From contig CAKAKS010000032.1 in NCBI GenBank assembly GCA_916700875.1, forward strand, positions 18,653,629 to 18,717,628: a stretch of 64,000 nucleotides of DNA, in the 5' to 3' direction. Source of the DNA: Sebastes aleutianus (lineage: Eukaryota; Chordata; Actinopteri; Perciformes; Sebastidae). Shown piece by piece: positions 12,939 through 25,397 of the stretch; position 1 is the first letter of the stretch; every line of letters starts with the position of its first letter. Below the pieces are notes generated by a model. That model worked only from the letters and a program-made list of their open reading frames with translations. It had not been told where the DNA came from and ran no database searches. A program made the translations under genes and the position numbers.

Positions 12939-12974
<36 letters not shown>
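12939..12974. repeat. (CA)n microsatellite
   Basis: An uninterrupted run of about 17 CA units. Confidence 0.95.
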
Positions 12975-13815
12975 ACAAGCAGCACCCTGTTGAGACCGGT
13001 GTGTTGTTTGCATCCCGGCCCAGATTAAATCTAAGGCAGGCCCGGAAAATTTACAACAGGGTCTCTCCGCCTTTTTCACATGTTGAAAACCCAGACTGGC
13101 TCTTTTTTCACACACTTTTCCTCCCTCTTTCCTCCTCCAATTCCCTCCAACCCCTTTCTCTCTTTCTATCTTTCTCGCTCTGCCTATCATATGTGCCCTT
13201 CTTGTCTCTCTGTGTTTTTTTTCTCTTTTAACTCCGGCTGCAGCGCCCGCAGTCAAAAGGATCACTTGTTTCCTTCCAGAGCATATGTGTTGTGTCTATT
13301 TGTATGTGCACTTGCATGTGTACAAATGTGTGCATTAACATGTGTGAGCGTGGGCTGTGCTGTGCTGTCTGGGGGGCAAAAGCACTCACAGTGGACCCGT
13401 CTGCCTCGACCTCTATTATTCCCTTCCATTTGCTATTTCCTCTCACGCTGCCGCAGAATGTGAAAGAGAATTATTAGAGTATGTCGATTTGTTCTCTATG
13501 TCAATATGAAGCATCCCTCTAATCCCGCTCCAGTGCCACAGTCTGTCATTCAGTCACTCCGCTCTGCTATAGTCCAAAGCCACTAGAGAGACAGAGGCCT
13601 CACTCATTAACCAGGCTTTTCTAAGAGACAGCGAGCAAACCCCCGAAGGCCACCACAGCCTGTGTGTGCGAGACATGGGCTAGATTGTTTATGTGTTGTG
13701 TAATACGTGAGTGTCTTCTTTCGCGTGGAGACACGACACGTGTGTGTTTGTATTTGATGTCTCGCTTTTTCCAGGGTAGTGTCTTCACTGCCCCTGGGTA
13801 GCAGCTGGTGGGTGG

Positions 13816-13846
13816 GCAGAGCAGAGCAGAGCAGAGCGGAGCAGAG
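13816..13846. repeat. (GCAGA)n short tandem repeat
   Basis: Six pentamer units of GCAGA type with one variant (GCGGA). Confidence 0.85.
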
Positions 13847-16173
13847 ATGAGTGGGTTAGCCCCTGGCACAGATCTGCACCTTGGGACCAGTAGCTGCTGG
13901 CGCCAGCCATCTCTGGCACCGACTCGTCCCCGGCCGGTCCTCCAAAGACTGAGCCCCTCAGGAGACGCACGATTGCAGATGTCCACTTGTGTGGCAAAAC
14001 TGTTAAAGATGTTATTTTTTTGTGTTTTTGTGCGCTCTGATGAAATTGTGTAACCAACGTTGTGGCGTAGTGTGTTGAATGCGTGATGAGGTTTGTGTGG
14101 CACCACGTGACGAGCAGTTTGTCCTTGGAAGCTGAGGCCGCGTATAGCCCTGGCAGGAGAGGATGGGGACGGTTGCCTCTACTGGGATGACACTTAATTG
14201 GACTCCTGTCAGCGTTTGGCTGTCTTTCACTCTACTCACTTCCCTCCCTCTCTGCTACAGTATCTATGTCTCCACCTCTGTTGCTTCCTCTCTCTCTTCC
14301 TATGCTTGTGTACATTTGTTCCTCCTCAGCTTCCACCCCTTCCAGACTGAAATGCTCTCCACGACCCCACCTATTCAAACTCCCCCGTCTGTCTGTCTCT
14401 CTTTCCGTCCCCTCACACTCATCCCTCCCTCCTAATTTGAGAAACAGCAGAGGGATCGATTGGTGGTCGCAGCCTCTCATCTCCCCGCCCTCCTCGAATT
14501 TATTATTCTCTCAAACACTCACACACTGATGGTCCCCCGGAGGGTCGGGCTGTGCAGCTAGCTACCAACTACCAACACACATGCACACACACACACACAC
14601 ATATAAGGCACAGATGTTGATGCATTATCACATCACTGTACAAGAACACACAAAACTAGGGCACACACACACACGGCGTCGACTCATACATTATGGATAT
14701 GCACAGACGAGAGCAAGATGTATTCACACATGCACGTTAATTTAAGCAAACACAGACAGTCTCTGTCACAGGAATCAGTATGAGCTGGGGGATCCTGGTC
14801 TGACTCAGCATTTCACATGCTGGTAACATTTCAGCTACATCTTGATCAGCTGATGGCATAGTTTTAGCACTGAGCCTTATGGCGCAATGGGAGGTTAGAT
14901 AACCATACTGAGAGATACAGAGCTGGGAGTGTTGTATCTCTCGACAACTTTTCAGGAGTTTGTTCATTCTGGTTATAGAAATAAGAGATTTTTTACAGGT
15001 GGCGTGATTGCATACAGAGTAACTAGAAAAAATGGGAGTGGATGAGGGTTGGATCGAGGTGGCACAAATTGAAGCAAAGATTCGTCCGTGCTAGTTGAAT
15101 TGATATTGAGCAAAAAATTCCTCGCTTATTCCAACCTGCGGGACTTCAATCCATGAACGTCAGAAAGAAAAATGAGAGAGCGTGTCGTAAATTTGTTTCA
15201 GTTTCCGCTGGGGATGAGGGGGGACATGTCCTATTCAATTTTCAATATCCTATTTTTGTCCACCTCACTTTTATGGTTTTAGCTTGATTTTCTCTCTGAA
15301 CAGCGTCCGTCTACTGTCCTGCCAGTTGTTACCATCAAAGCTGTAAGCTTAACAAGCAGCAATGCGTACTTGGGGAATTTTGCCCTGGGTTTGGCCTCTC
15401 AGGCCTCAGTGGTGAAGGTTGTCAGGGTTGAATGCAGCCAGAAAGGAATACCTGCAGACAGTATTGAAGGCTGACCAACTTAAACAAAATGCAATCTTTA
15501 TTTGTATCGACCAATACTAGAACTGAGCAGTCAAAAGATAAAAGTAAAGCACAGAGCTCTTAATAGTAAAGATGTGCATACAGTGAGTTATCAGTTATTT
15601 ATGCAGAAAGTAAGGAAGCTAAAACATATTTTAAGGGTTAGAGCATTAACACTACAGAGATTTATTTCTATTTTTTGCTACACTATCGATATTATGAAAG
15701 CACAATAAACAGTTTTATCACAACTTATTAGTTGCTAGGTTGATTTAAATGCAACAAACTAAAATAAAGTAAAGTAAACAAGTCGCCATTACTGCGGTGG
15801 CATCTCCCTACGATGCATACACGTTTTAATTACAAGCTGTCCTAAGAAGTGTACAAATTTCTACTTTTACCTTTACTTTCTATGTAACATTACTTTTGAC
15901 AAAGATGTCTAGGAGTTTGGGGAAAAGCCTGAGCAGTTCTCAGCTGCCTAACATTATCCTAACATGGTGAAACAAGTTACGTCAGCTAAGTTAACACTGC
16001 TCAGCTAGCGTAGCTAACGTTAGTGGTCTAGGGTCCCACAGAATAAATGAAGTCAGTCAACTAAGTGTGGCGTTAATGTGAAATCTAACGTTAGTCGCTC
16101 TAACCAGGGCAACCTAATGACCACAAAGTAAACTTCATTAATCGGTCATCATCACAAACAGAATACGTACAAA

Positions 16174-16425
16174 GTGTCTGCTAACCGTGTTAACAGGTGA
16201 CACTCAGCCGAATGCGTCGTGGTTGTTCGTATAGTGACGGCAGCTGTTGACAACACGAACGGAACATGTAGGTGTCCGCGTGAAAAGCCTTCAATTTGAC
16301 TTTAGTCCATTTTAAATACATACTCATTGGTGTTTATTATCTATACTAACCATTAACGTAAGTTACTACGAGCAACTACGGACGCTTTCAGCTGAAATTC
16401 ACCAGTTAACACGGTTAGCAGACAC
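16174..16425. repeat. fold-back (inverted repeat) element
   Basis: The arm GTGTCTGCTAACCGTGTTAA starting at 16174 recurs inverted at 16400-16425, with 25 of 26 positions matching. Weaker similarity continues inward: GGTGACACTCAGCCGAATG near 16195 against the complement of CATTCAGCTGAAATTCACC-like sequence near 16385. The loop is about 200 bp. Nearby CTAACGTTAG motifs are frequent. I take it for an old MITE or inverted duplication. The family is unknown to me. Confidence 0.6.
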
Positions 16426-18383
16426 TGAGTCACTACGACATACATCCGCAATAATGGCGGCGCAGCTAGATTGCGGAACACACAAAGCGGTCAGCGGATT
16501 TGTCTATATATATATACACACACACAAATATCAGCAAGCATTCAGCCTTTGAAAATTCACTTTGCATTCAACATTTAAGTCCTTTGAACCTCTTGTTTTT
16601 GGTTGCTTCATTTTAGTTAGTTATGTGGGAACTGAATGTTGCACCGATGCACATACTGCAAGTCACCCTCGATAAATAAGCTGGAATTTGAAATTCTAGA
16701 TACTGTTTTCAAAGGGAATTTATTATATTCCACACTAAAAGGACCCCAACAGATGATTCTGAATGAAAAAGCTTCATAAATACAAAAGGAAGAAATTGAA
16801 GTGAGGAGGTTGTCTTTCAGCAACAGTAATAGGCAGCATGTTGAGATCCTCACTGCAGGGCTACAGTTCATATCCATACCTTCAACTGTCTGTCTGTCTG
16901 TACCTCAGTCCTCCCAGTTGACTCCTCACTTTGTTATTTTACACTCAGGCTTGGGGTGTGAGCGGAGTGATTTGTTTGACGAGATGGTTATTAAGAAAGC
17001 GTTTCTCGTCTACGTGAGGCTGCTGGCCTTCATCAATTCCCCCCCGAATCTGGCAGAGCGCTGTCGTCCTCTCCTCCCTCCTATTTATGACTCTGCTTTG
17101 ACTCAGACCGCAACTTCCAATTTACACACCGCCACAAATCACCCGCGCTAACTTTGGGAAGCTGAGTTGTCTGTGTTGTAAGAAGGTTTGATGGTGCGAG
17201 CGAGGCTAATAGGCTGACGCGAAGAGAGTGCAGGTAGGTTTGCTTGATGCGTAGTACTGAGGAACTTGTTTTCAAAGGATGGCTGATGATACTGAGAGCT
17301 GCAGCCAGATGGATCGGAGGACATTGTTATGTGATTTTGTTCTCCCTGATGGATTTCAGTATTGAGAATAGACTTTTGTCATATTTTGCCATGGCGTTGT
17401 CTCGATACTTTTGTCCATCTGTAGTAGAAAGCAAAGCCAAAGGGCCATCCGCCCTTTGGAATTAAAATTAAGTCTGAAAATCGCTACTTTATGACAGACT
17501 TAATATGTTTCATTAGCCGTTTAAATCGCTCTAGCCAAGTAATTTACCTTACATTTAACACTGACCGTCTTGACTTTACTTTAAGTCTAGATCCTGATCG
17601 CTACCTTTCATCAGCTTAAGTCTCCCTCAGATGTCGACTCCTCAGATGTTTCAGTCTGATTGAGGAAGTGAGGTGAATTGAAGATGATAGGGAAATATTC
17701 TGCCTGTGTTGTGTTGGAGTTCTGCAACTTGACACATGCAAGATATAACCATCTCACCTGCCTGGTTATTTAGGGAGACGAGTTTGAGTGGAACCCGGCC
17801 ACATGTGCTCAACTATCCCAATATCTTTGCTTAAAGAGGCCACATTAGTAAGCGAAAGTATAAAAGCTGATGTTTTTTCAAAATCCCAGGCTACAGAAAT
17901 AGGCCTATACTGTGGTTTGTAGTTTATGAAATAATCATAAGCATTATAATCTCATTCTTGCACAAACATCTTATCATAAAAAGATCATTAAAGGACGGAA
18001 CATAAAGGCAACATAAAAGAAGTAACACAAAATAATGATTAGAGAAACTCATGCATAAACAAGCATGTAAAAAGGGATTTCAAAAGATTATGATTATTTT
18101 GCCAAATTGCACCAATTAAAGTGCATGGCCGTACATGACAAACACCCAGCCACCTTAAGCTTTATTTAGACTCTTAGCTGGGTCCATGCTTGTGAATAGC
18201 AAATCTGCATGTTCCTAACAAAGAGAAGCACAGATTAGATTTTTCATCTCTGTCTTTAATTTTTCAGATATTGGCTCTCAAACAGCGAGGACATGCCTTT
18301 GTTTATTCAAAGCTGCCTTTGAAAAGTAGCATGAGGAGAAGATGTGAAGGAGTGATTTGTTTGATAGCATTGCACGCACACAG

Positions 18384-18403
18384 ACACACACACACACACA
18401 CAC
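18384..18403. repeat. (CA)n microsatellite, short
   Basis: About ten CA units. Confidence 0.85.
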
Positions 18404-18837
18404 CGGGCACAACACGAGCCCATATCACACAGTGCCCCAAGGATGGCAGGCTTTCACTTTTAAAAGACTGTTATGGAAAGCCCCATTACAGTGCAGAAGG
18501 TTTCAACCTCAATTATATGGAGAATATATGGTAGTCAAGCTGCTAATGAAAATGGAGGAGAGTGTCTACTCTAGCAAACAGCTTTCTGTGAAAGATGGGG
18601 GAAGTAATCTATTCTCTTTACGAGGAGCAGTACTTTTTTCCCCTCTGATTGCCACAGCTTTAATGAAGAGCTTACATACCTGAGGGGAATGATTCAGGAG
18701 CAAAGCGTCGGCCAACATATTGGATGTTGCACTAAAATGGAAGCCGGGACAGCAGATCTTTACATTACATGTGTGTCTACGCCTGTGTGTGGTTGTTTAA
18801 ACCTATTGTTGATGCTTCCTTCATAATATGAACAGTA

Positions 18838-18868
18838 TGTACAGAGAGCCTATTATGCTCTCTGTACA
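18838..18868. repeat. perfect 12-bp hairpin
   Basis: TGTACAGAGAGC pairs with GCTCTCTGTACA (12 of 12) around the 7-base loop CTATTAT. It is too short for a microRNA precursor on its own, and it may be a simple cruciform or replication-slippage product. Confidence 0.8.
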
Positions 18869-19028
18869 CGGTGGATGTGTGAGCGCATACCAACAAGCCT
18901 ATCCGAACACTGACGCCCGAACACACTGGATATGCAAGCAGATCCAAACATGTGATGGAACACAGGAAGGTGAAAATATACAATAGATTCACGCATGAAT
19001 GCCTTTGTGTCTTGACACCTCGTGGTTG

Positions 19029-19029
<1 letters not shown>

Positions 19030-19080
<51 letters not shown>
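19030..19080. repeat. (GT)n microsatellite
   Basis: An uninterrupted run of about 25 GT units. Confidence 0.97.
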
Positions 19081-19082
<2 letters not shown>

Positions 19083-19347
19083 CTAGTCAAGTGAAAACAA
19101 AGACGCACGTCATGAGCAGATACTTGTCAACATTTTGACGGCCTATATGTCATCCTGCCAAGCTCTTCAGGTCCGTAGAACATGAAAGAAGAAGATTTCC
19201 TTTCCTTTTTTGAACTAAAAGCAAGCTGTATAGAGTGAGTCCAGGGAGTTCTTGTACAAGCCTACTTCACATTGAAGCTTTGTACCTTGAGAAGCATTTT
19301 TATATTCTCCAGAGCAGGAAACCAGTGTCTGAAAATGCACCCGATTT

Positions 19348-19909
19348 GACTGTTATCAGGCCATTAAATAGGTGTTATCAGTCGCTATAAGCACCATAGA
19401 TGTGGGTCATTGGGTGCCAACTACATTGTGAAAGTGAAACTTAAAAGCAACATGTTCGAACATGTTGGAAAACTGAATGAAACGTCATGTTTTAAACACA
19501 AATAAAAAGGCTTCTTTAGGTTTAGGCAACAAAACTAGAACTTCTTTAGGTTTAGGCAACAAACAACTTAGTTAAATTTAGTGAAAAACATTGTGTTTTG
19601 GATAAAATAACCATGAATACAAAGACAATACACATTGTTGGTTTCACACGAGATGCGGACTCCGGTCTCCTGGGTTAAAACACTGTGTTTTGTCGGTGTG
19701 TCTGTACAGCACCCGTCTTCTGCTTCTACTCCTTTCAAAATTACTATGGTCGCTAAAAATAGCCGTTGTCTTCTTTTATACCTTCTTTCGGTGATCTATC
19801 ATGTGAATAGATGATAAAACCTACTAGTGGGTGTATTAGGCCCCTATTGACCCACATCTATGGGGCTTATAGCGACTGATAACGCCTATTTAATAGCCTG
19901 ACAACAGTC
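19348..19909. mobile_element. MITE with 69-bp terminal inverted repeats
   Basis: Bases 19348-19416 and the complement of 19841-19909 match at 62 of 69 positions; both contain GTTATCAGTCGCTATAAGC and CATAGATGTGGGTCA. The 424-bp centre has a tandem duplication of TTCTTTAGGTTTAGGCAACA (19513 and 19544) and no coding capacity. The flanks (ATTT before, TAAT after) do not give a clear target-site duplication. It is a non-autonomous DNA transposon by structure; I cannot name its family. Confidence 0.8.
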
Positions 19910-21515
19910 TAATTGGCTGGAAAGTAACACCTAAAGTAACACCTTCTGCGTTCTACAGTTTACGGCACTTTGACGCTAAAAGATTCGCACTTTGACCAAA
20001 ATTTGAATGTTCGGATTTGAATACATAAGGAACACCACTGGGAAGCTACAGAATTATATAAAAACCTAAAAAAAAAAAAATAATAATGGACCCACCCTTT
20101 AATTCATGGTATAGTTTGCCTTTGATCATCTGTGATTCAGTGGTATTGTATATACATACAGTACATCTCACATAATACAGTATGTCACATAAACATTGTG
20201 TAAATATGCCAGGGGTGGATTTGGCGTAAAAGTGGGTGGAAACAATAAAACGGTATAACAATCCAACACTTTATGAAGGCGATGCCCTAATAAAGGTTGG
20301 TGATTTAAACCAGACATTATAACAGAAATGGAATAAAATGCCTGTGAGCATTTCTATTGGATGTATATTCACAAAGTGATAAGCAGTAGTCTGCCTCCAT
20401 GGAGCACTGAGGTGCTAACAGAATGCTCTCTTTTAATTTTCATTTGCTGTAGTTGTATGTCATGTTGTTGTTGTAAACTTGGCGCACTTAAAATGAGTAA
20501 CTACCGTTAGATGAGTTAATTGATTCTGTACGATAAAATCAGTTCAGGAATTGGCAAGGTAACACATTTATATGAAAAATACATTATGATCTTAGCAGCT
20601 GGTAGGTTTATTTATTTCATTTTCAGATTTTTATTGTTTACCAGCCCTCAGAAGGTGAAACAAACCCTAATCTTGGACGCTAAGTAAGAGTTCCTGCAGA
20701 CAATGTGCAATCAGTGTTGTTTACGCTGCAGCTTTCCTGCAATCGAATCCAATCAAGAGAACTATGCCTGCATGCCTGTTTTACCTGTGGTCAAAAGAAC
20801 AGCTTGTTTTGTTAATCATTTATCATAAATATTGGTCTCTGTGATATCGACTGACGCACAAGAACTCTGTCTAGACTAACGTCTTGTACAAAACTCGAGC
20901 ACTGTTCAGAATAAAGAGAGAGAACTCCAGTAAGTCAGGTCTGGGCTGTGAAAGATCACGCCCGGGTTAATACATCAAGCCAGAGGGAGATAAAGACAAA
21001 GAGAGAGACAGGAAGAGGAAGAGGGAGAAATAAGATTTCATTTAAGAGCGCGTGCCGCTGCCTCGGAGACAGTGCAGTGATGTGAGTCTGACCTCTGGAA
21101 GGAAAGCAGCAGCAGGGGTCAGCGAGGTTGATCCAATTCTGGGCAGTCAGTGCCAACACTCTGATTAAGAGGTGATGAAGAGGGCAGGCCGACCATCATC
21201 TCTGCAGGCGGATTCGCTCTGGGCTGCATGTGGGGAGGGAGAGACGAGGAACAGAGAAAGTTCAAGCGAGATCATCAGCAAAGGCACTAAAATTGCTTTA
21301 AAGTTATTGCCTGCTCATGATACCTGAATATTTTTTTGTCTGTTTCATTACTTTATTGATTCAACATCATATCAGTTTGATTTCTTGTGCGTTGACAGAT
21401 GATTCATTCTGTTTGTATTATTAATTTAAGCAAGAAATACAATTTTTAAAAGGAAGAAATAACAGTATTTCTCTTACAAATGAAATGCACCATTGCTCAA
21501 TTCAGTTCACTCAAA
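19910..21515. other. intronic interval without genes
   Basis: No exon recognised. A poly-A run followed by TAATAATGG lies at 20068-20088. The remainder is AT-rich unique sequence, with a purine-rich tract at 20986-21030. Confidence 0.6.
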
Positions 21516-21690
21516 CCTCGAGTTTGGCATTTTGGCCGTCACCATCTCCACCACCTCTCGTGTTGCTTCTGGTTGCAAATAACCAAGATGGCGACAGACG
21601 AAACCAAGATGGAGACGACCAAAATGCCGAATTCGAGGCTTCAAAACGGCAGTCCACAAACGTTCTTATATGCAGTCTATGGTAGATTAG
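21516..21690. repeat. dispersed repeat with inverted arms
   Basis: CCTCGAGTTTGGCATTTTGG (21516-21540 arm) returns inverted at 21614-21638 as AAAATGCCGAATTCGAGG. Between the arms is AACCAAGATGGCGACAG with a near-copy AACCAAGATGGAGACGA. The phrases CTTCAAAACGGCAGTCCAC and TGCAGTCTATGG that follow are ones I recall from a dispersed repeat of fish genomes. Confidence 0.6.
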
Positions 21691-23765
21691 CCTGGTGCCC
21701 ATGAGGAAGTAATGTAATCTGTTCATATTAGTTCATTGTAGTCAAAAGTTAAACCCGGACAATATTTGCTCGTGTTAAAACAGAGAACCGAGCGCCCCCT
21801 TGGACGGAACCTTTTGCCTTCATACATGATATTTTAAAATAGAATTAGCGGCGTGGTGACCTAGTGGTTAGGTGGCCTTGATTTGATTCTACCCATGTTT
21901 CCTGTGCGATTCTCTTAAAGTTCTTGATGAAATACAGAATTAAAATGGACTGAAATGAGATGCAAAACTGTAAACAATGAGAAGAGAGATATCGAAAAAG
22001 AGAGACAACATCAGTTTCCCTCTGCTCCAGCACAGAAACAAGAAAAACACTGAGGTCAGAGGAAGTGCAATCGGCGTCTCCTCCCAGCCAGTGAGCCAGC
22101 CAGAGTATCGGCAAGCATGCGTCAGCGTGTGTGTGTGTGTGCGTGTATGAAGCGGTGGGGGGTAGATGGCGTGGTGGTGGCGGCGGTGGGGAGTTCCCCC
22201 GCTGAGGCAAAAGCTGGGCGACTGCTCAACTCTAATTAGGCCTGTCTCAGCAGCGTTCCCCCACCCGGGGTTCCTACACCTCGCTTCCTACCTGTCTGTC
22301 TGCCAGCCGGCCCCAAGCTGGGCCAGGACACCTCGGCACACACGCAACGCACAATAAACACACAGATAAAGATTTTATGTTTTTAAATCAGACTGTGAAT
22401 CTGTCCTTTGTTGCTGAAGATATAGACACAGGTAGGAGACAGACCAGAGTGAAACCGAAGGCGAAGCACACACAGGCCGAGCGACAGCCGTAACACGCAA
22501 AGATGGAACGGAGGCCGGCATGCAGAGAGATGTGAGAGAGTGCGCGTTAATCCACGCCGCGTAGCATTTCCTCTGTAAATCTGTGTGCGTTTGAACTTTT
22601 CAAGGGGAGGATGGCAAGGAGCGATCGGCCACTCTGTAAATGTCAGTGGATCTGAGCAGCCAGACAGCCTCGCGCCGTCGCCTGCCACTCACTCTGTCTC
22701 TGTCTGGGTGCTGTTTTTTTTCTTCCTCTCCTCCCCCATCCTCCGTGTCCTGCCCTCTCCCACACTTTTATTATTGTCTTTTACCTCTGTCTCGCCGTCG
22801 CCTGTGGGAAAATAGCACATCCTGTAATAGACAAGGCTGTTTTTTGTTTCCCGTGTTTCTCACTCTTTCCTCTCCCTTTCTCCGAATCTCCGTTGCACCC
22901 TTATCCAACCTCAGTAGCGACCTCTCTCCTCACATTACTCCGTTCCACAAACCATATATAGGATTCTGACGTCCCAGCTTTATTCCTTACTAATTTATTT
23001 CCCACCTTTATTTTGCTCTGATGGTAATTAGTTTTTTTTTCTCTTTGTTGTTTTATTTCATTCTTCAAAACAATCTTCAATTTCCTAGGGAATTATCAAG
23101 GGAGGGTTCCTTCATTTAATTTGTACGGAAATTAATTTGTCAATGTGAGAAATAGGATACTTGCTAATCTGGTTAGGCCCCCCCACCACCACCACCTTGC
23201 AATAGGTCTATACTCAAACTCTCTTTCCAGCATTCAGTAATACTTGAGTAAAAAGGCAGAGACAGAAGACAGGCAGAGTAAGAATGCAAAGACAAGTGAA
23301 AAAGAAAAATAGAGCTTTTTGTGACAAACGAAACAAAGAAAGGGGAAGTGATAAAGACACAGGGGAAAGAGGTAGAGAGAGGAAGAGTATTAAAATCAAA
23401 TGCCGAGAGGCGTGGTCGTAAAATGGCTGCCTTTATTGAGCAGGGCACAGTGGGCCAGTTGCTGCCTGCAGGCCTTTTCTAGTCTATCTACTTGTTCTGC
23501 ACTGCATCTCTCTCTGTTCTTGCTCTCACTTCAGTTCAATCCATTGAGGCTTTATCGACATTTTGATTTAAATATTACAAAATATTTTACCAGAGCACAT
23601 ACAAGGGTAACGTAAATGGGAAATAAATGTAGTGAATACACACATTTTTGTGTACATTTGGGTTTGCCCCATTTTTTAGTGCTTCCAACCTTTGTTTTTG
23701 GGGAAAACCTTTTCCTGTTTCAACAATAAAATGAGCCAATGAAAACTGGAAACAGGTGGAAATAG
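21691..23765. other. intronic interval, one tRNA-like fragment
   Basis: No exon recognised. Contains the tRNA-like fragment at 21846, a short GT run near 22128, an (ACC)n run at 23184-23196, pyrimidine-rich 22715-22900 and purine-rich 23245-23390 tracts. Confidence 0.55.
21846..21892 (+). repeat. tRNA-derived SINE head, fragment
   Basis: GGCGTGGTGACCTAGTGGTT resembles a tRNA 5' half with an A-box-like TGACCTAGTGG, and GATTTGATTCT could be a decayed B box (GGTTCRANTCC). The spacing is shorter than in a tRNA and no acceptor stem closes, so it is not a working tRNA gene. It may be a SINE fragment; support is modest. Confidence 0.35.
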
Positions 23766-24110
23766 ATAGCCTGGCTCTGTGCGAAGGTCTAAAGCTCACG
23801 AATAACCACGTTATATATATTGTTTACAATAAAACTAAATGTAAAAATGTGACAGTTTGTGCTTTTAAAGAGGGCTTATGTCACATCGTTCATTTTTACA
23901 TTTCTGTTTTTTGCGCAAATTAAACAAACGCGATAAAATGTGTCACTTAGTGAGCTTTAGAGTTGCTAGTCGGTGGATTTTTTTTTTACCTTTTGGACAG
24001 AGCCAGGCTAGTTGTTTCCCTGAAGTCTTGATTCTAAGCTAAGTTAACCGTCTCCCGGCTGTAGCTTTATATTCAACCGACAGATATCAGAGTGGTATTT
24101 TCGTGCAACT
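23766..24110 (+). mobile_element. dispersed repeat (ATAGCCTGGCTCTGT family)
   Basis: Starts near ATAGATAGCCTGGCTCTGTG and includes CTAAAGCTCACGAATAACC, TTTGGACAGAGCCAGGCTAG and GGCTGTAGCTTTATATTC. The phrases AGCCTGGCTCTG and CAGAGCCAGGCT (24000) are an internal inverted pair. I recall this order of blocks from a common non-autonomous element of percomorph genomes. No coding capacity. Confidence 0.65.
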
Positions 24111-25397
24111 CGCAATCACATATGGGTGAAATGTTCAGATGTTCTTATACTTTGTTCACATGTAGGGTATATAGAATGAAACAAGTGGTTATGGATAATA
24201 AATGTATCAAGTCTGAAAGAAGTCAGATAAATTGCAGCATCTATCAAAAATGGAAAGAGTGAAGGAAAGAAAAGAAGAAAGTATAAAAAGCAGTGTGAAT
24301 GATTTTTTGTCCCTTTGCTCAGTCCCGTCCCTCCTGGCCATCTTTTCTGTGGACGCAGGCAGACTCTGGCTGTTGTGTGTTTGTCTGAGATATGAACTTG
24401 GACGCTCGCTGAGCGACCGCCCACTCCCCACATTCCTCTGTAGTCCGCCCGCTGCTCTTGGACGTTGAACAAATTGATTTGGGCGTTGATTATTCAAGGG
24501 GCATATTTCGTAACTTTTGGACTGGCTTCTCTCCACCTCCCACTCTTACTTTTTCTCCGAAGCATCTGCCTCTCTCTCTAACTCACACCCCGCTGTCGCT
24601 CCGCAGGATACAGCTGAAGTTCAAGGCTCCGTCTCAAGTCTGATTGCACTGTAGCAGATCAGCGGTGTAGCCTTTCTCCTCAGGGAGCCACACAAAGTGC
24701 CCGGACACGGCTGAGAGTCAGAGATAGGGAGACAGAGTGGATCCATAGGTAACACAATCACTATCGTTGCTTGGAATAGAGACAAACATTCATATCAGGC
24801 TGTCAGATTGCAGTGGATGTAGTTTGAAAGGCGTTTATGTATTTAACTTTTATCTGTTGTTTTCCAGTAGAGTGTGTTATGACACTAAAGAGACACATTT
24901 TTGCAGAGACATATCACTCATGTGTGTTACTTCACATAAATATGTTAACTTCTCTAAGAATTTAATTGTTTGTACCACTCCCTTATAGATTAAAAGGAAT
25001 CGCTAACGGGAAAATGAAACCCATGACTGCATAAATTCTATATATGTATAGTAATAATGAATATTCAAGAAAGATTGGAAACCAACTAATAAAGCATTCA
25101 TCACAGGGACGTGAGCTGAGGCACGGCTGCAGGCTCACTCCCGCTTGTTATTAATATAAATGATCTTCACCACAAATGACTAATCGACTCTACTCCGTCC
25201 CTCTCTCTTGGGCATGGAAGTCAAATTCTTTTTCCCCGAAGATTAGTATGCTTTTAAAAATGTGATAATCTTAATAAAAGACCAAATTCGGGGATCATAA
25301 CTCACACAGGATTGATTTACAATGTACCATGATTTGTATTTGTTCAACAGTTCAAGGAAAAGCTTTTAGAAGAAGTGGAAGTGGGGCAGCAATTTAA
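24111..25397. other. intronic interval without genes
   Basis: No exon or recognised repeat. Sequence is of mixed composition; 25100-25200 (GACGTGAGCTGAGGCACGG and following) looks unique. Confidence 0.55.

Larger units (their letters stand above)
11568..16173. other. intronic interval without genes
   Basis: No exon recognised in 4.6 kb. Simple-sequence content is high: purine tract 12545-12680, (CA)n at 12939, pyrimidine-rich 13110-13230, GAGCA repeats at 13816, pyrimidine-rich 14225-14440, and short CA runs near 14585 and 14662. A block at 12400-12490 with ACTAATTACAACAGG looks unique and unskewed and could be conserved non-coding, but this cannot be tested here. Confidence 0.55.
16426..19347. 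other. intronic interval without genes
   Basis: No exon recognised. Contains a TATATATATACACACACACA run near 16508, TGTCTGTCTGTCTG at 16889, a (CA)n run at 18384, the hairpin at 18838 and the (GT)n run at 19030. A short ATG frame at 16455 (MAAQLDCGTHKAVSGF) looked like a start exon but runs straight into the TA/CA microsatellite and a stop. Confidence 0.55.

Noticed and set aside
16455..16540. Possible first exon starting MAAQLDCGTHKAVSGF
   Set aside because: The frame runs into a TA/CA microsatellite and a stop; no donor is apparent before that.
21846..21892. tRNA gene
   Set aside because: Only an A-box-like half is present; no acceptor stem, anticodon arm or full B box. Kept only as a possible SINE fragment.
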